Shown: positions 5,664-12,494 of the stretch, piece after piece
How positions within the stretch are numbered: position 1 is the stretch's first letter
Layout of the letters: each line of letters begins with the position of its first letter
Source of the DNA: an uncultured Lachnospiraceae bacterium
Lineage (GTDB): Bacteria > Bacillota > Clostridia > Lachnospirales > Lachnospiraceae
DNA length: 37,063 bases
Reading direction: 5' to 3'
Assembly (NCBI GenBank): GCA_902476645.1
Contig: CABSEG010000023.1
Coordinates: 1-37,063 of the forward strand
The notes under the pieces: model-generated
Told to the model about the DNA's origin: nothing
The model's input: the letters and a program-made list of their open reading frames with translations, nothing else
The model's database searches: none
Made by a program: the position numbers and the translations under genes

Positions 5664-6294
5664 CTTCTCCACACTCCCTATAAAGCTCAAACTCCTCAAT
5701 ATATGCGATCACAGGATCCGGTACATAATAGCGAAGAGACTTTTTCTGAGAGATCCAACTGCGGATAGTTTTGGAAGAGATATCAATATTCGGTGTCCCT
5801 AACTTTAAAATGCTCCCCTTGTATTTCTCTTCCAGATGAGCGATCTGTTCATCTAGGCGTTGATGACTCACGTGATTTCTAAGGGCCACCACCAGGGTAC
5901 TTAGCTTGCATATCTCACCAGGATCTTTCCAGGTCTCAAAGGAAAACAAGGAGTCTGCTCCCATTATAAAATAGTAATCGGTATCCGGGTGCTCATTAGT
6001 CAGTCTGGTCAATGTCTCTTTCGTATAGGTATATCCCTGATCGTGCGCCTCAGCCAGAGAAAGGGTAAAATGGGGGTTATCCGCAATCGCTTTTTCAACC
6101 ATTTCAATACGCTGTCTTGTGCTCGCTCTTCCCTCCCGGTCTCTTTTGTGCGGGGGATTTCCGGACGGCATAAATAAGACCGTATCCAATCCAAATTGCA
6201 GGTATGCGTTTTCTCCCAAAATTAGATGTCCAATATGAATAGGATCAAAAGTCCCTCCCATAATGCCTACTTTCCGTCTTTTCTCTGAATTCAT
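5656..6294 (-). CDS. nadD: Nicotinate-nucleotide adenylyltransferase
   Basis: A 212-aa NadD, which joins nicotinate mononucleotide and ATP to give deamido-NAD, the penultimate step of NAD synthesis. The nucleotidyltransferase Rossmann fold carries GGTFDPIHIGH (residues 14-24, the HxGH active site) and ISSKTIRSW near the C-terminus (the ISSTxIR motif). FMPSGNPPHK and MGADSLFSF are also family-typical. It starts 13 nt after yhbY and overlaps yqeK. Length and context are normal. Confidence 0.96.
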   Translation of the reverse strand: MNSEKRRKVGIMGGTFDPIHIGHLILGENAYLQFGLDTVLFMPSGNPPHKRDREGRASTRQRIEMVEKAIADNPHFTLSLAEAHDQGYTYTKETLTRLTNEHPDTDYYFIMGADSLFSFETWKDPGEICKLSTLVVALRNHVSHQRLDEQIAHLEEKYKGSILKLGTPNIDISSKTIRSWISQKKSLRYYVPDPVIAYIEEFELYRECGEDE

Positions 6295-6307
6295 AGCTTC
6301 CGTCCTT

Positions 6308-6598
6308 TTATGGCAGTGTAATCTTTTTCTTCTCGTCCTTCCCTTCCTTGTAGAGTACGATCTTCTTTCCGATTACCTGCACCACCTGAGAATGGGTGCG
6401 CTCTGCCGCCATCTGCGCAAGTTCTCCCGGATCATCTGTACAATTTTGCAGTACATGAATTTTAATGAGTTCTCGTGCCTCCAAAGCCTCTGAAATGGCC
6501 TTTGTGATGGCAGGCGTTAAACTGGATTTTCCGATTTGAAGAATCGGATCTATTTTCATAGCCAGGCTTTTTAAATAAGCGCGCTGTTTGCTTGTCAT
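6308..6598 (-). CDS. yhbY: Ribosome assembly RNA-binding protein YhbY (CRM domain)
   Basis: A 96-aa single CRM/YhbY domain protein that associates with pre-50S particles. Family features are MTSKQRAYLKSLAMKIDPILQIGKSSLT at the N-terminus, the GxxG-like loop region, and HSQVVQVIGKKIVLYK near the end. It starts 9 nt after obgE, another 50S assembly factor, which fits its role. Start has a good GGAGG-type site overlapping the obgE stop region. Confidence 0.93.
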   Translation of the reverse strand: MTSKQRAYLKSLAMKIDPILQIGKSSLTPAITKAISEALEARELIKIHVLQNCTDDPGELAQMAAERTHSQVVQVIGKKIVLYKEGKDEKKKITLP

Positions 6599-6607
6599 AT
6601 GTTCCTC

Positions 6608-7900
6608 CTATTTATAATAATCAAATTGCAGTCCATACATACGTACCGTATCGCCCTCTTGGATGCCAAGTTCCTCCAGTTGGTCCAGGATACCGGACTC
6701 TTTCAGGAATTTTTGGAAAAAGGCAAATCCCTTTTCAGAATCCAGATTGGTATAACCCAGCATCTTTTCAATCTTTGGCCCCTCCACCACATAAGTGTTC
6801 TCTTCCTCTTCTGATTTCTCCACGGTGTAAGGCAAATTTTCCTGGATCTGAAATTCCTCCGGAAAGTATTCCTGCTCAAAGGTTACTGGTTCTTCCGGCA
6901 AGGTATCTAATAAATCCCTGATATGATATAAAAGTTCATGTAATCCTTTCCCGCTTACAGCGGAAATGGCAAAAACCGGAATTCCCTGTGGCTCAAATTC
7001 ATCCCGAATTTTCTGAATAGGATCCTTTCCGTCTTCGTAGATCGCATCTACTTTATTGGCAGCAATGACCTGAGGTCTCAGAGCCAATTCTTCGTTATAG
7101 CTTCTTAACTCCTGGTTTATTTTATAGATATCCTCAATCGGGTCCCGTCCTTCGGTAGAGGCGGCATCTACCATGTGAATCATAACCTTCGTGCGCTCAA
7201 TATGCCTTAAAAATTCAAATCCTAGACCTGCTCCTTCCGCTGCCCCTTCGATAAGTCCCGGAATATCTGCAATGACAAATCCCCGTCCTCCATCCAGATC
7301 TACCACACCCAAATTGGGACTTAAGGTAGTAAAATGATAGTTGGCAATTTTGGGATTTGCATTCGTGACTCTGGAGAGCAGCGTAGATTTTCCTACATTT
7401 GGAAATCCTACCAGTCCCACGTCTGCAATTACTTTCAACTCCAAATCCACCCACAATTCCTGTGCAGGCTGGCCTGGCTGGGCATATTTAGGGGCCTGCA
7501 TAGTAGCTGTGGCATAATGCATGTTTCCCTGCCCCCCTCTGCCGCCCTTTAAAATCACTTGCCTTCGGTTTTCACCAGACATGTCCGCAATCACTTTTCC
7601 GGATTCGGCTTCTTTTAGGATGGTACCCTCCGGAACCTTTAAAATCAGATCCTCCCCCTTTGCACCGTGGCATTTTCTCTTTTTACCGGGTTCTCCATCC
7701 TGGGCGCTGAATTTGCGCTTATGGCGAAAATCTACCAGGGTATTTTGTCCTTCATCTACTTCAAAGATGATATCTCCCCCGCAGCCTCCGTCACCCCCAT
7801 CCGGCCCGCCACTGGGTACATACAATTCTCTGCGAAAACTTACATGCCCGTCTCCGCCTTTTCCGGAACGAATATAGATTCTGGCTCTGTCCGCAAACAT
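6608..7900 (-). CDS. obgE: Obg/CgtA family GTPase
   Basis: A 430-aa essential GTPase in 50S maturation and stress signalling. Domains in order: glycine-rich Obg fold (1-158; GGDGHVSFRRELY, GGDGGCGGDI), G domain (about 160-335; G1 GFPNVGKSTLL, switch II region DIPGLIEGAAEG, NKVD, SAVSGKG) and a C-terminal OCT domain (about 355-430) as in Gram-positive Obg. Start at 7900 has AAGGAGAG 6 nt upstream. A hairpin lies between rpmA and this gene (7939-7969), which may reduce read-through and lower obgE relative to the ribosomal proteins. Confidence 0.97.
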   Translation of the reverse strand: MFADRARIYIRSGKGGDGHVSFRRELYVPSGGPDGGDGGCGGDIIFEVDEGQNTLVDFRHKRKFSAQDGEPGKKRKCHGAKGEDLILKVPEGTILKEAESGKVIADMSGENRRQVILKGGRGGQGNMHYATATMQAPKYAQPGQPAQELWVDLELKVIADVGLVGFPNVGKSTLLSRVTNANPKIANYHFTTLSPNLGVVDLDGGRGFVIADIPGLIEGAAEGAGLGFEFLRHIERTKVMIHMVDAASTEGRDPIEDIYKINQELRSYNEELALRPQVIAANKVDAIYEDGKDPIQKIRDEFEPQGIPVFAISAVSGKGLHELLYHIRDLLDTLPEEPVTFEQEYFPEEFQIQENLPYTVEKSEEEENTYVVEGPKIEKMLGYTNLDSEKGFAFFQKFLKESGILDQLEELGIQEGDTVRMYGLQFDYYK

Positions 7901-7938
7901 TGTCTACTCTCCTTCTATCTACGATCTGCATATAAAGA

Positions 7939-7969
7939 TAGGCTCCAAACCTCTCTGATTTGGAGCCTA
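7939..7969 (-). terminator. Hairpin between rpmA and obgE, possible partial terminator
   Basis: A perfect 11-bp stem (7939-7949 with 7959-7969, TAGGCTCCAAA and its complement) follows the rpmA stop by 6 nt. Only a short T-rich stretch (TCTTTATA) comes after it on the minus strand, so partial termination or 3'-end protection of the rplU-rpmA message is more likely than a full stop. Confidence 0.55.
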
Positions 7970-7975
7970 CACTCA

Positions 7976-8260
7976 TTACTCTGCCACTGGAACGATAGAA
8001 ACCTGCTTTCTGTCTCTACCTTTTCTCTCAAATCTTACTACGCCGTCAACTAACGCAAATAATGTGTCGTCGCCGCCGCGTCCCACATTCACGCCCGGAT
8101 GAATCTTAGTTCCGCGCTGTCTGTAAAGAACATTTCCAGCTTTTACAAATTGTCCGTCAGCTCTTTTCGCCCCTAATCTCTTAGACTCGGAATCTCTTCC
8201 GTTCTTTGTGGAACCAACTCCCTTTTTATGGGCGAAAATTTGAAGGTTCATATTTAACAT
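7976..8260 (-). CDS. rpmA: 50S ribosomal protein L27 with cleavable N-terminal extension
   Basis: A 94-aa L27. The core AHKKGVGSTKNGRDSESKRLG is preceded by MLNMNLQIF. In Bacillota this extension is removed by the protease Prp after the Phe, exposing the N-terminus that reaches the peptidyl-transferase centre. The prp gene lies directly upstream, 2 nt away. The start at 8260 fits GGGAGG 8-9 nt upstream and keeps the full extension. Identification is secure. Confidence 0.97.
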   Translation of the reverse strand: MLNMNLQIFAHKKGVGSTKNGRDSESKRLGAKRADGQFVKAGNVLYRQRGTKIHPGVNVGRGGDDTLFALVDGVVRFERKGRDRKQVSIVPVAE

Positions 8261-8262
8261 CG

Positions 8263-8583
8263 TTACACCTCCCGATATATCAATTCGATATATTCATTTC
8301 CGTATTGTTTCTGAATTTCCTGCAGACCGAGAATCATAGAATCCAGCAGTAAACGGGTCTTATCTGAGACATCACTCTCCAGAATCAACTCCAGAAAACC
8401 ATCATCCTGTCTCACCGCAAATGGGTCCTCTGTAAACTGCTCAATAGAATTGATGGCATTCACCGTCAATACGGATACAGCAGCACAGATAATATCGGCT
8501 CCTTCTTGTCCGAATCCGGCATGACCGCTGCAAAGGAATCCTCTGTACTGTTGTCTTTCCCTGTGAATCTCAATCTTAATCAT
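8263..8583 (-). CDS. prp: Ribosomal-processing cysteine protease Prp
   Basis: A 106-aa protease that trims the N-terminus of L27. The catalytic dyad is visible as H21 (SGHAGFG) and C33 (DIICAAVS), both in the usual family blocks. It is encoded between rplU and rpmA, the conserved Bacillota order, with 5 nt between it and rplU and 2 nt to rpmA. No strong ribosome site precedes it, so it is probably translated by coupling to rplU. Confidence 0.94.
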   Translation of the reverse strand: MIKIEIHRERQQYRGFLCSGHAGFGQEGADIICAAVSVLTVNAINSIEQFTEDPFAVRQDDGFLELILESDVSDKTRLLLDSMILGLQEIQKQYGNEYIELIYREV

Positions 8584-8588
8584 AGCAA

Positions 8589-8894
8589 TTAACCGTTGAT
8601 TTTTTCAATCTTTACCTGGGTATACTGCTGTCTGTGACCGTTTTTTTTGTGATATCCGGTCTTTCTTTTGTACTTGTAAACAACCACTTTTCTTGCCTTT
8701 GCATTCTTCACTACAGTAGCGGTTACTGTTGCGCCTGCAACATCTGCCCCGACTTTCAGACCATCGTTGCTAACTGCAAGTACATTCTCAAATGTGACAG
8801 TTTCACCAGCTTCTACTCCAAGCTTTTCTACGTTAATGATATCGCCTTCGGCTACTTTGTACTGTTTACCACCTGTTGCAATAATTGCGTACAT
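8589..8894 (-). CDS. rplU: 50S ribosomal protein L21
   Basis: A 101-aa L21, first gene of the operon. Family signature: MYAIIATGGKQYKVAEGDI at the start and YKRKTGYHKKNGHRQ near the end (the RNA-binding region). The start at 8894 is chosen since AGGAGG lies 8 nt upstream and this is the usual N-terminus; an ATG 9 nt upstream adds only MCH. Expression starts from the promoter at 8979-9007 through an 80-nt leader. Confidence 0.97.
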   Translation of the reverse strand: MYAIIATGGKQYKVAEGDIINVEKLGVEAGETVTFENVLAVSNDGLKVGADVAGATVTATVVKNAKARKVVVYKYKRKTGYHKKNGHRQQYTQVKIEKING

Positions 8895-8975
8895 ATGGCA
8901 CACCTCCTATTATCATTACTCGCTAAATATGGTGGTCATCTGCATGACACTTCAACCTCTTTAAGCGGCATCTGG
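8895..8975 (-). promoter_or_regulatory. 5' leader of the rplU operon, possible L21 autoregulatory leader
   Basis: About 80 nt of untranslated RNA separate the predicted start of transcription from rplU. It contains short inverted repeats (CCGCTT/AAGAGG-like; GTCAT...ATGAC). Bacillota rplU operons commonly carry a structured L21 leader for feedback control, so one is expected, but I cannot match the consensus by eye. Confidence 0.4.
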
Positions 8976-8978
8976 ATA

Positions 8979-9007
8979 ATGATAGCATACTTCAAAGGTT
9001 ACGTCAA
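8979..9007 (-). promoter_or_regulatory. Promoter of the rplU operon
   Basis: Minus strand: -35 TTGACG (9007-9002), 17-nt spacer, -10 TATCAT (8984-8979). It is the only good promoter seen for the eight-gene run down to rsfS. Confidence 0.8.
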
Positions 9008-9062
9008 CCATGAAATACAAAAAATCCGACACAAATGACATCCTGGATCTTGCAGGATTCTC

Positions 9063-10172
9063 CTATTTTACTTCGATTAATTCATATTCCCGGTTCCCAA
9101 GACCGATCTTCACCGCATGGTCAATACAGCTTTCCCAATTAGTAGTCGGGCTGACCGCATGGAAATGGTCGCAGTCCTTATGTTCACTGACATCCAGCAT
9201 GCTGCCTGGAATAGGCGGTTGCTTATTGACTGCATCCGCACATGCCACATCCAAAGCGACCGGATCAAAAGATGCAAACATACCCACGTCTGGAACAATG
9301 GGAACGTCATTTTCTGCATGACAATCACAGTAGGGAGATACGTCAATTACTAAACTAATGTGGAAGTTCGGTCTGCCGGAGATAACCGCTTTGCTGTACT
9401 CTGCAATTTTACAGTTTAAAATGTCATTAGACTCATCGGATGCCGGAAGTACGGCATCCTGGGGACAGACGCCGATACATCTTCCGCATCCCACACATTT
9501 GTCGTGATCAATAAAAGCTTTTTTGGCAGTTACGACAGCTGCCTCATGGGCGCATATTCTGCTGCACATTCCGCAGCCAATACAAAGCTCCTGATCCACA
9601 CTTGGCTTTCCGGCGCTGTGCATCTCCATCTTACCTGCCCTGGAGCCACACCCCATGCCGATGTTTTTTAAAGCGCCGCCAAAACCGGTAGCTTCGTGCC
9701 CTTTAAAGTGGTTAAGCGTGATCAACACGTCCGCATCCATGATTGCCCGCCCTATCTTGGCTTCTTTTATATATTCACCGCCTTCCACCGGAACCAGAGT
9801 TTCATCCGTTCCCTTCAGTCCGTCGGCTATCAGAATGTGACAGCCTGTGGAAAATGGAGAAAACCCATTCAAATAAGCGCTTTCCAAGTGATCCAGCGCA
9901 TTTTTTCTGCCTCCCACGTATAATGTGTTACAGTCTGTCAAGAAAGGCTTTCCTCCAAGCTCTTTCACAAAATCGGCCACGGTCTTTGCATAGTTTGGAC
10001 GAAGATATGCAAGATTTCCAGGCTCTCCGAAATGTATTTTAATAGCCGTGTATTTTTTCTCAAAATCAATCTGTCCCATTCCCGCCTTTTTTAACAGCCT
10101 GGTAAGTTTCTGTTGCAGAGTATCGTTTACTCTGGTATGTAAGTTTGTAAAATAAACCTTTGATCGTTCCAT
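9063..10172 (-). CDS. DUF362 protein with two 4Fe-4S ferredoxin motifs
   Basis: A 369-aa protein of the DUF362 family, with a bacterial ferredoxin unit inserted at about residues 195-245. The two clusters are CIGCGMCSRICAHEA and CVGCGRCIGVCPQ, each a CxxCxxCxxxC motif for one 4Fe-4S. No signal peptide or membrane segment is present. Biochemical function is not established for this group; an electron-transfer role is inferred from the clusters. GGAGG lies 5 nt before the ATG. It follows the VOC gene after 72 nt that hold their own -10/-35, so it can be transcribed separately. Confidence 0.88.
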   Translation of the reverse strand: MERSKVYFTNLHTRVNDTLQQKLTRLLKKAGMGQIDFEKKYTAIKIHFGEPGNLAYLRPNYAKTVADFVKELGGKPFLTDCNTLYVGGRKNALDHLESAYLNGFSPFSTGCHILIADGLKGTDETLVPVEGGEYIKEAKIGRAIMDADVLITLNHFKGHEATGFGGALKNIGMGCGSRAGKMEMHSAGKPSVDQELCIGCGMCSRICAHEAAVVTAKKAFIDHDKCVGCGRCIGVCPQDAVLPASDESNDILNCKIAEYSKAVISGRPNFHISLVIDVSPYCDCHAENDVPIVPDVGMFASFDPVALDVACADAVNKQPPIPGSMLDVSEHKDCDHFHAVSPTTNWESCIDHAVKIGLGNREYELIEVK

Positions 10173-10209
10173 TTCGCCCTCCTGATTCTCTGATACTTTA
10201 CCAATAATG

Positions 10210-10239
10210 ATTATACCATACTCTTTTCTCTACTTACAA
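10210..10239 (-). promoter_or_regulatory. Internal promoter for the DUF362 gene
   Basis: Minus strand: -35 TTGTAA (10239-10234), 18-nt spacer, perfect -10 TATAAT (10215-10210), located between the VOC gene and the DUF362 gene. Confidence 0.6.
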
Positions 10240-10244
10240 GTTCT

Positions 10245-10610
10245 TTACTTGGCTGGAACAATTTCAATCCAGTAATGATCCGGATCCTCTATAAAATAAA
10301 TCCCCATTGCCTCATTTTCAAAGCAAATACAGCCCATCTCCTGATGCTTTTTGTAGAAAGTCTCATACTCATCCGTCGTAAAAGCCAAGTGGAATTCGTC
10401 CTCTCCAAGATCGTATGGCTCTTTTCTATCTCTGAGCCAGGTTAATTCCAACTCAAAGCCCGTCCTCCCGTCTCCCAGATATACCAGGATAAAAGAGCCG
10501 TCCCGGGCTTCTTTTCTGCGAACCTCTTTTAATCCCAGAGCCTGCTCATAAAATTTCATTGAAGTTTCCAGATCTAAAACATTGAAGTTAAAGTGTGCAA
10601 ATTGTATCAT
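10245..10610 (-). CDS. VOC superfamily protein (glyoxalase I-like)
   Basis: A 121-aa vicinal-oxygen-chelate protein with two beta-alpha-beta-beta-beta modules. Candidate metal ligands are in the usual places: His6 (FAHFNFNV), Glu in TGFELELTW, His in DEFHLAFT and Glu in YWIEIVPAK. This matches lactoylglutathione lyase-like proteins, which isomerise hemithioacetals of methylglyoxal, but the superfamily is functionally broad and clostridia usually lack glutathione. It overlaps the end of the RNase E/G gene by 4 nt, so the two are translationally coupled. Confidence 0.85.
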   Translation of the reverse strand: MIQFAHFNFNVLDLETSMKFYEQALGLKEVRRKEARDGSFILVYLGDGRTGFELELTWLRDRKEPYDLGEDEFHLAFTTDEYETFYKKHQEMGCICFENEAMGIYFIEDPDHYWIEIVPAK

Positions 10611-11812
10611 AGGTCATTCTCCTCTCTTCCTTTCCATAATTGTTCATATAATGGGCGACGTACCTTTTTCCTGGTAATTTCCACCAGGTTTAAAGGCGTT
10701 ATATCCACCAAAACTGTGGTTACAGGATCCTGTCTCAGACAGGCAGATAAAAACTCCAAAAGTTTCTGCTGGTCTTCCTTTCGTTCCAGATTGATAAAAT
10801 CAATGATTACAATCCCGGAGAGATTTCGAAGCCGAAGTTGCCTGGCCGCCTCCCTGGCCGCCTCCAGATTGATTTTCAGAAACGTAGCCTGAGAATCCTT
10901 TTTTTTCTCACTGTATTTGCCCGTATTAACATCTATGACCGTCAAAGCTTCTGTAGGCTGGATGACCAGATAGGCACCGGATCCAAGCCATACCTTGGGC
11001 TTTAGGGCTTCTTCCAAAATCCTTCGGATTCCATACAGGCTGCTTAGCGAAAGCAAGTTGTCCTGATAAAAGCGCAGCAAAGGCAAGTCCTCCGGCTGTT
11101 CCTCTTTTACATATGCCTCCAGTTCCTGAAAGATAACCTTATCATCGGTTATGATTTCCACCAATCCATCCTGATAGGCATTCCGGACAGATTCCAGAAA
11201 AGTTGGCGGCACTTTGCTGACTCTGCTATAACAGGTGCGGTATTGGGCCTTTTTAATCAGATCTGTACAGCGGATGCTGAGTTTTTGAACTTCCTCTAAA
11301 ATTTCTTCCGGGCTTGAAGTCCTGGCATTGGTGCGGACAATGAAACCATACTCTTTGTTTTGAAATGGTTTTAAGAGGCTTCGCAGTGCTTCTCTTTCCT
11401 CATAGGGTATCTTTCCCGATACTCCGATGCCACACTTTGCCCAAGTCAGTACCACGTACTTTCCAGAAAAATTCAGGCAGGAAGTCACTGTGGGAACCTT
11501 GCTTTTGGAGCGTTCCTTGGAAATCTGTACAAGCAACTCATCTCCTACCGTAACTTCTGAAGATCGGGCCTTTTTCGTATAAATAGGCGCAGGGTTTTGC
11601 TCAATGGAATAATAACACTCCATTCCGGGCTGAACTTCGATAAAGGCGGCCTGAATGTTTCTGACTATTTTTTTTACCTTTCCGATATAAATATCGCCAA
11701 TGTTCATCTGCTCCTGTTCTTTTTCCAGGCATAATTCTACCGCTCTCCCATTCTCCCAAACCGAAGTCAAAATCCCTTCTTTTTCCCTGGTTATCACTAA
11801 TTTACGCTCCAA
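10607..11812 (-). CDS. rng: Ribonuclease E/G family endoribonuclease
   Basis: A 401-aa single-strand-specific endoribonuclease for rRNA maturation and mRNA decay. An S1 domain lies near residues 35-110 (NIGDIYIGKVKKIVRNIQAAFIEV), then the RNase H-like and DNase I-like catalytic parts with both metal-binding Asp motifs (LTVIDVNTGKY and GIVIIDFINLE). The start is set at a TTG at 11812, preceded by GGGGAGG, because the longer frame to 11908 runs through the DUF2344 gene. Oddity: the protein ends soon after LVEITRKK, without the CPxC zinc-link that follows this point in E. coli RNase E; no degradosome scaffold tail exists. It overlaps DUF2344 by 11 nt. Confidence 0.9.
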   Translation of the reverse strand: MERKLVITREKEGILTSVWENGRAVELCLEKEQEQMNIGDIYIGKVKKIVRNIQAAFIEVQPGMECYYSIEQNPAPIYTKKARSSEVTVGDELLVQISKERSKSKVPTVTSCLNFSGKYVVLTWAKCGIGVSGKIPYEEREALRSLLKPFQNKEYGFIVRTNARTSSPEEILEEVQKLSIRCTDLIKKAQYRTCYSRVSKVPPTFLESVRNAYQDGLVEIITDDKVIFQELEAYVKEEQPEDLPLLRFYQDNLLSLSSLYGIRRILEEALKPKVWLGSGAYLVIQPTEALTVIDVNTGKYSEKKKDSQATFLKINLEAAREAARQLRLRNLSGIVIIDFINLERKEDQQKLLEFLSACLRQDPVTTVLVDITPLNLVEITRKKVRRPLYEQLWKGREENDL

Positions 11813-12494
11813 GTATGTCCTCCCCCAGCTCCTCCAGCGAGCAACCGTTTTTTGCATAGAGCTCTTCCCGGTTGATCTGTAAAGCATAAGCCTGATACTC
11901 TTCTCCAAGATAAGTCACAAAAGCTTCCATTACCAGTTCAGGCTTTAAATTATCCCTGCTTCCTGCACAGACCCGCATCCTAACTTTTCCGTCTGCCGCA
12001 TCCAGGCTATGGATATAGGGACGGATATCCAACTGACGTTCTCCTTTTTTAGTGATTTTCTGAATAGAGATGGAGGGCTGCCTGTAAAATTCCTGCAATC
12101 GTGTTTCCCATCCCGGCTTTGGTGCATATCCGTCCCGGAAGGTAACCGTATAATCCGCAGCATCCACCAGGGCCATTCCATTGTTGGCCTTTCCGTCAGG
12201 GATTTGTCGATAGCTTAATACTTCCATTCCTTCCACCATGACCTGGTTGAGCCTGCCAACGGCTTCCTTAGAAGGAATCGATTCCAGAACCTCTATATCC
12301 ATGTATTCCCCATTGCTGGTCAAACCGAGTCCAAGCGCGGAGGCAAAGGACATAACCATATGGGGACTAAAGCCCTCTGTAAATGCGATTGGAATGTTTG
12401 CCCGGCGAATAGCTTTTTGAAAAAAACGCATTACATCTAAGTGCCCGATAAATTTCATAACTCCCTGTTTGGAAAATTTAATTCTTACCTTCAA
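11802..12494 (-). CDS. TIGR03936 radical-SAM-linked protein (DUF2344)
   Basis: A 230-aa protein of the DUF2344/TIGR03936 family, always found beside, or fused to, a TIGR03960-type radical SAM protein. Family N-terminus: KVRIKFSKQGVMKFIGHLDVMRFFQKAIRRA, then FTEGFSPHMVMSFASALGLGLTSNGEYMDIE. The start is a TTG at 12494 with GGGAGG 8 nt upstream; the in-frame GTG at 12503 overlaps that Shine-Dalgarno and would add three residues. It overlaps the upstream radical-SAM gene by 17 nt. Function is unknown; a part in RNA or ribosomal modification is suggested by neighbouring RNase E/G. Confidence 0.88.
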   Translation of the reverse strand: MKVRIKFSKQGVMKFIGHLDVMRFFQKAIRRANIPIAFTEGFSPHMVMSFASALGLGLTSNGEYMDIEVLESIPSKEAVGRLNQVMVEGMEVLSYRQIPDGKANNGMALVDAADYTVTFRDGYAPKPGWETRLQEFYRQPSISIQKITKKGERQLDIRPYIHSLDAADGKVRMRVCAGSRDNLKPELVMEAFVTYLGEEYQAYALQINREELYAKNGCSLEELGEDILGA

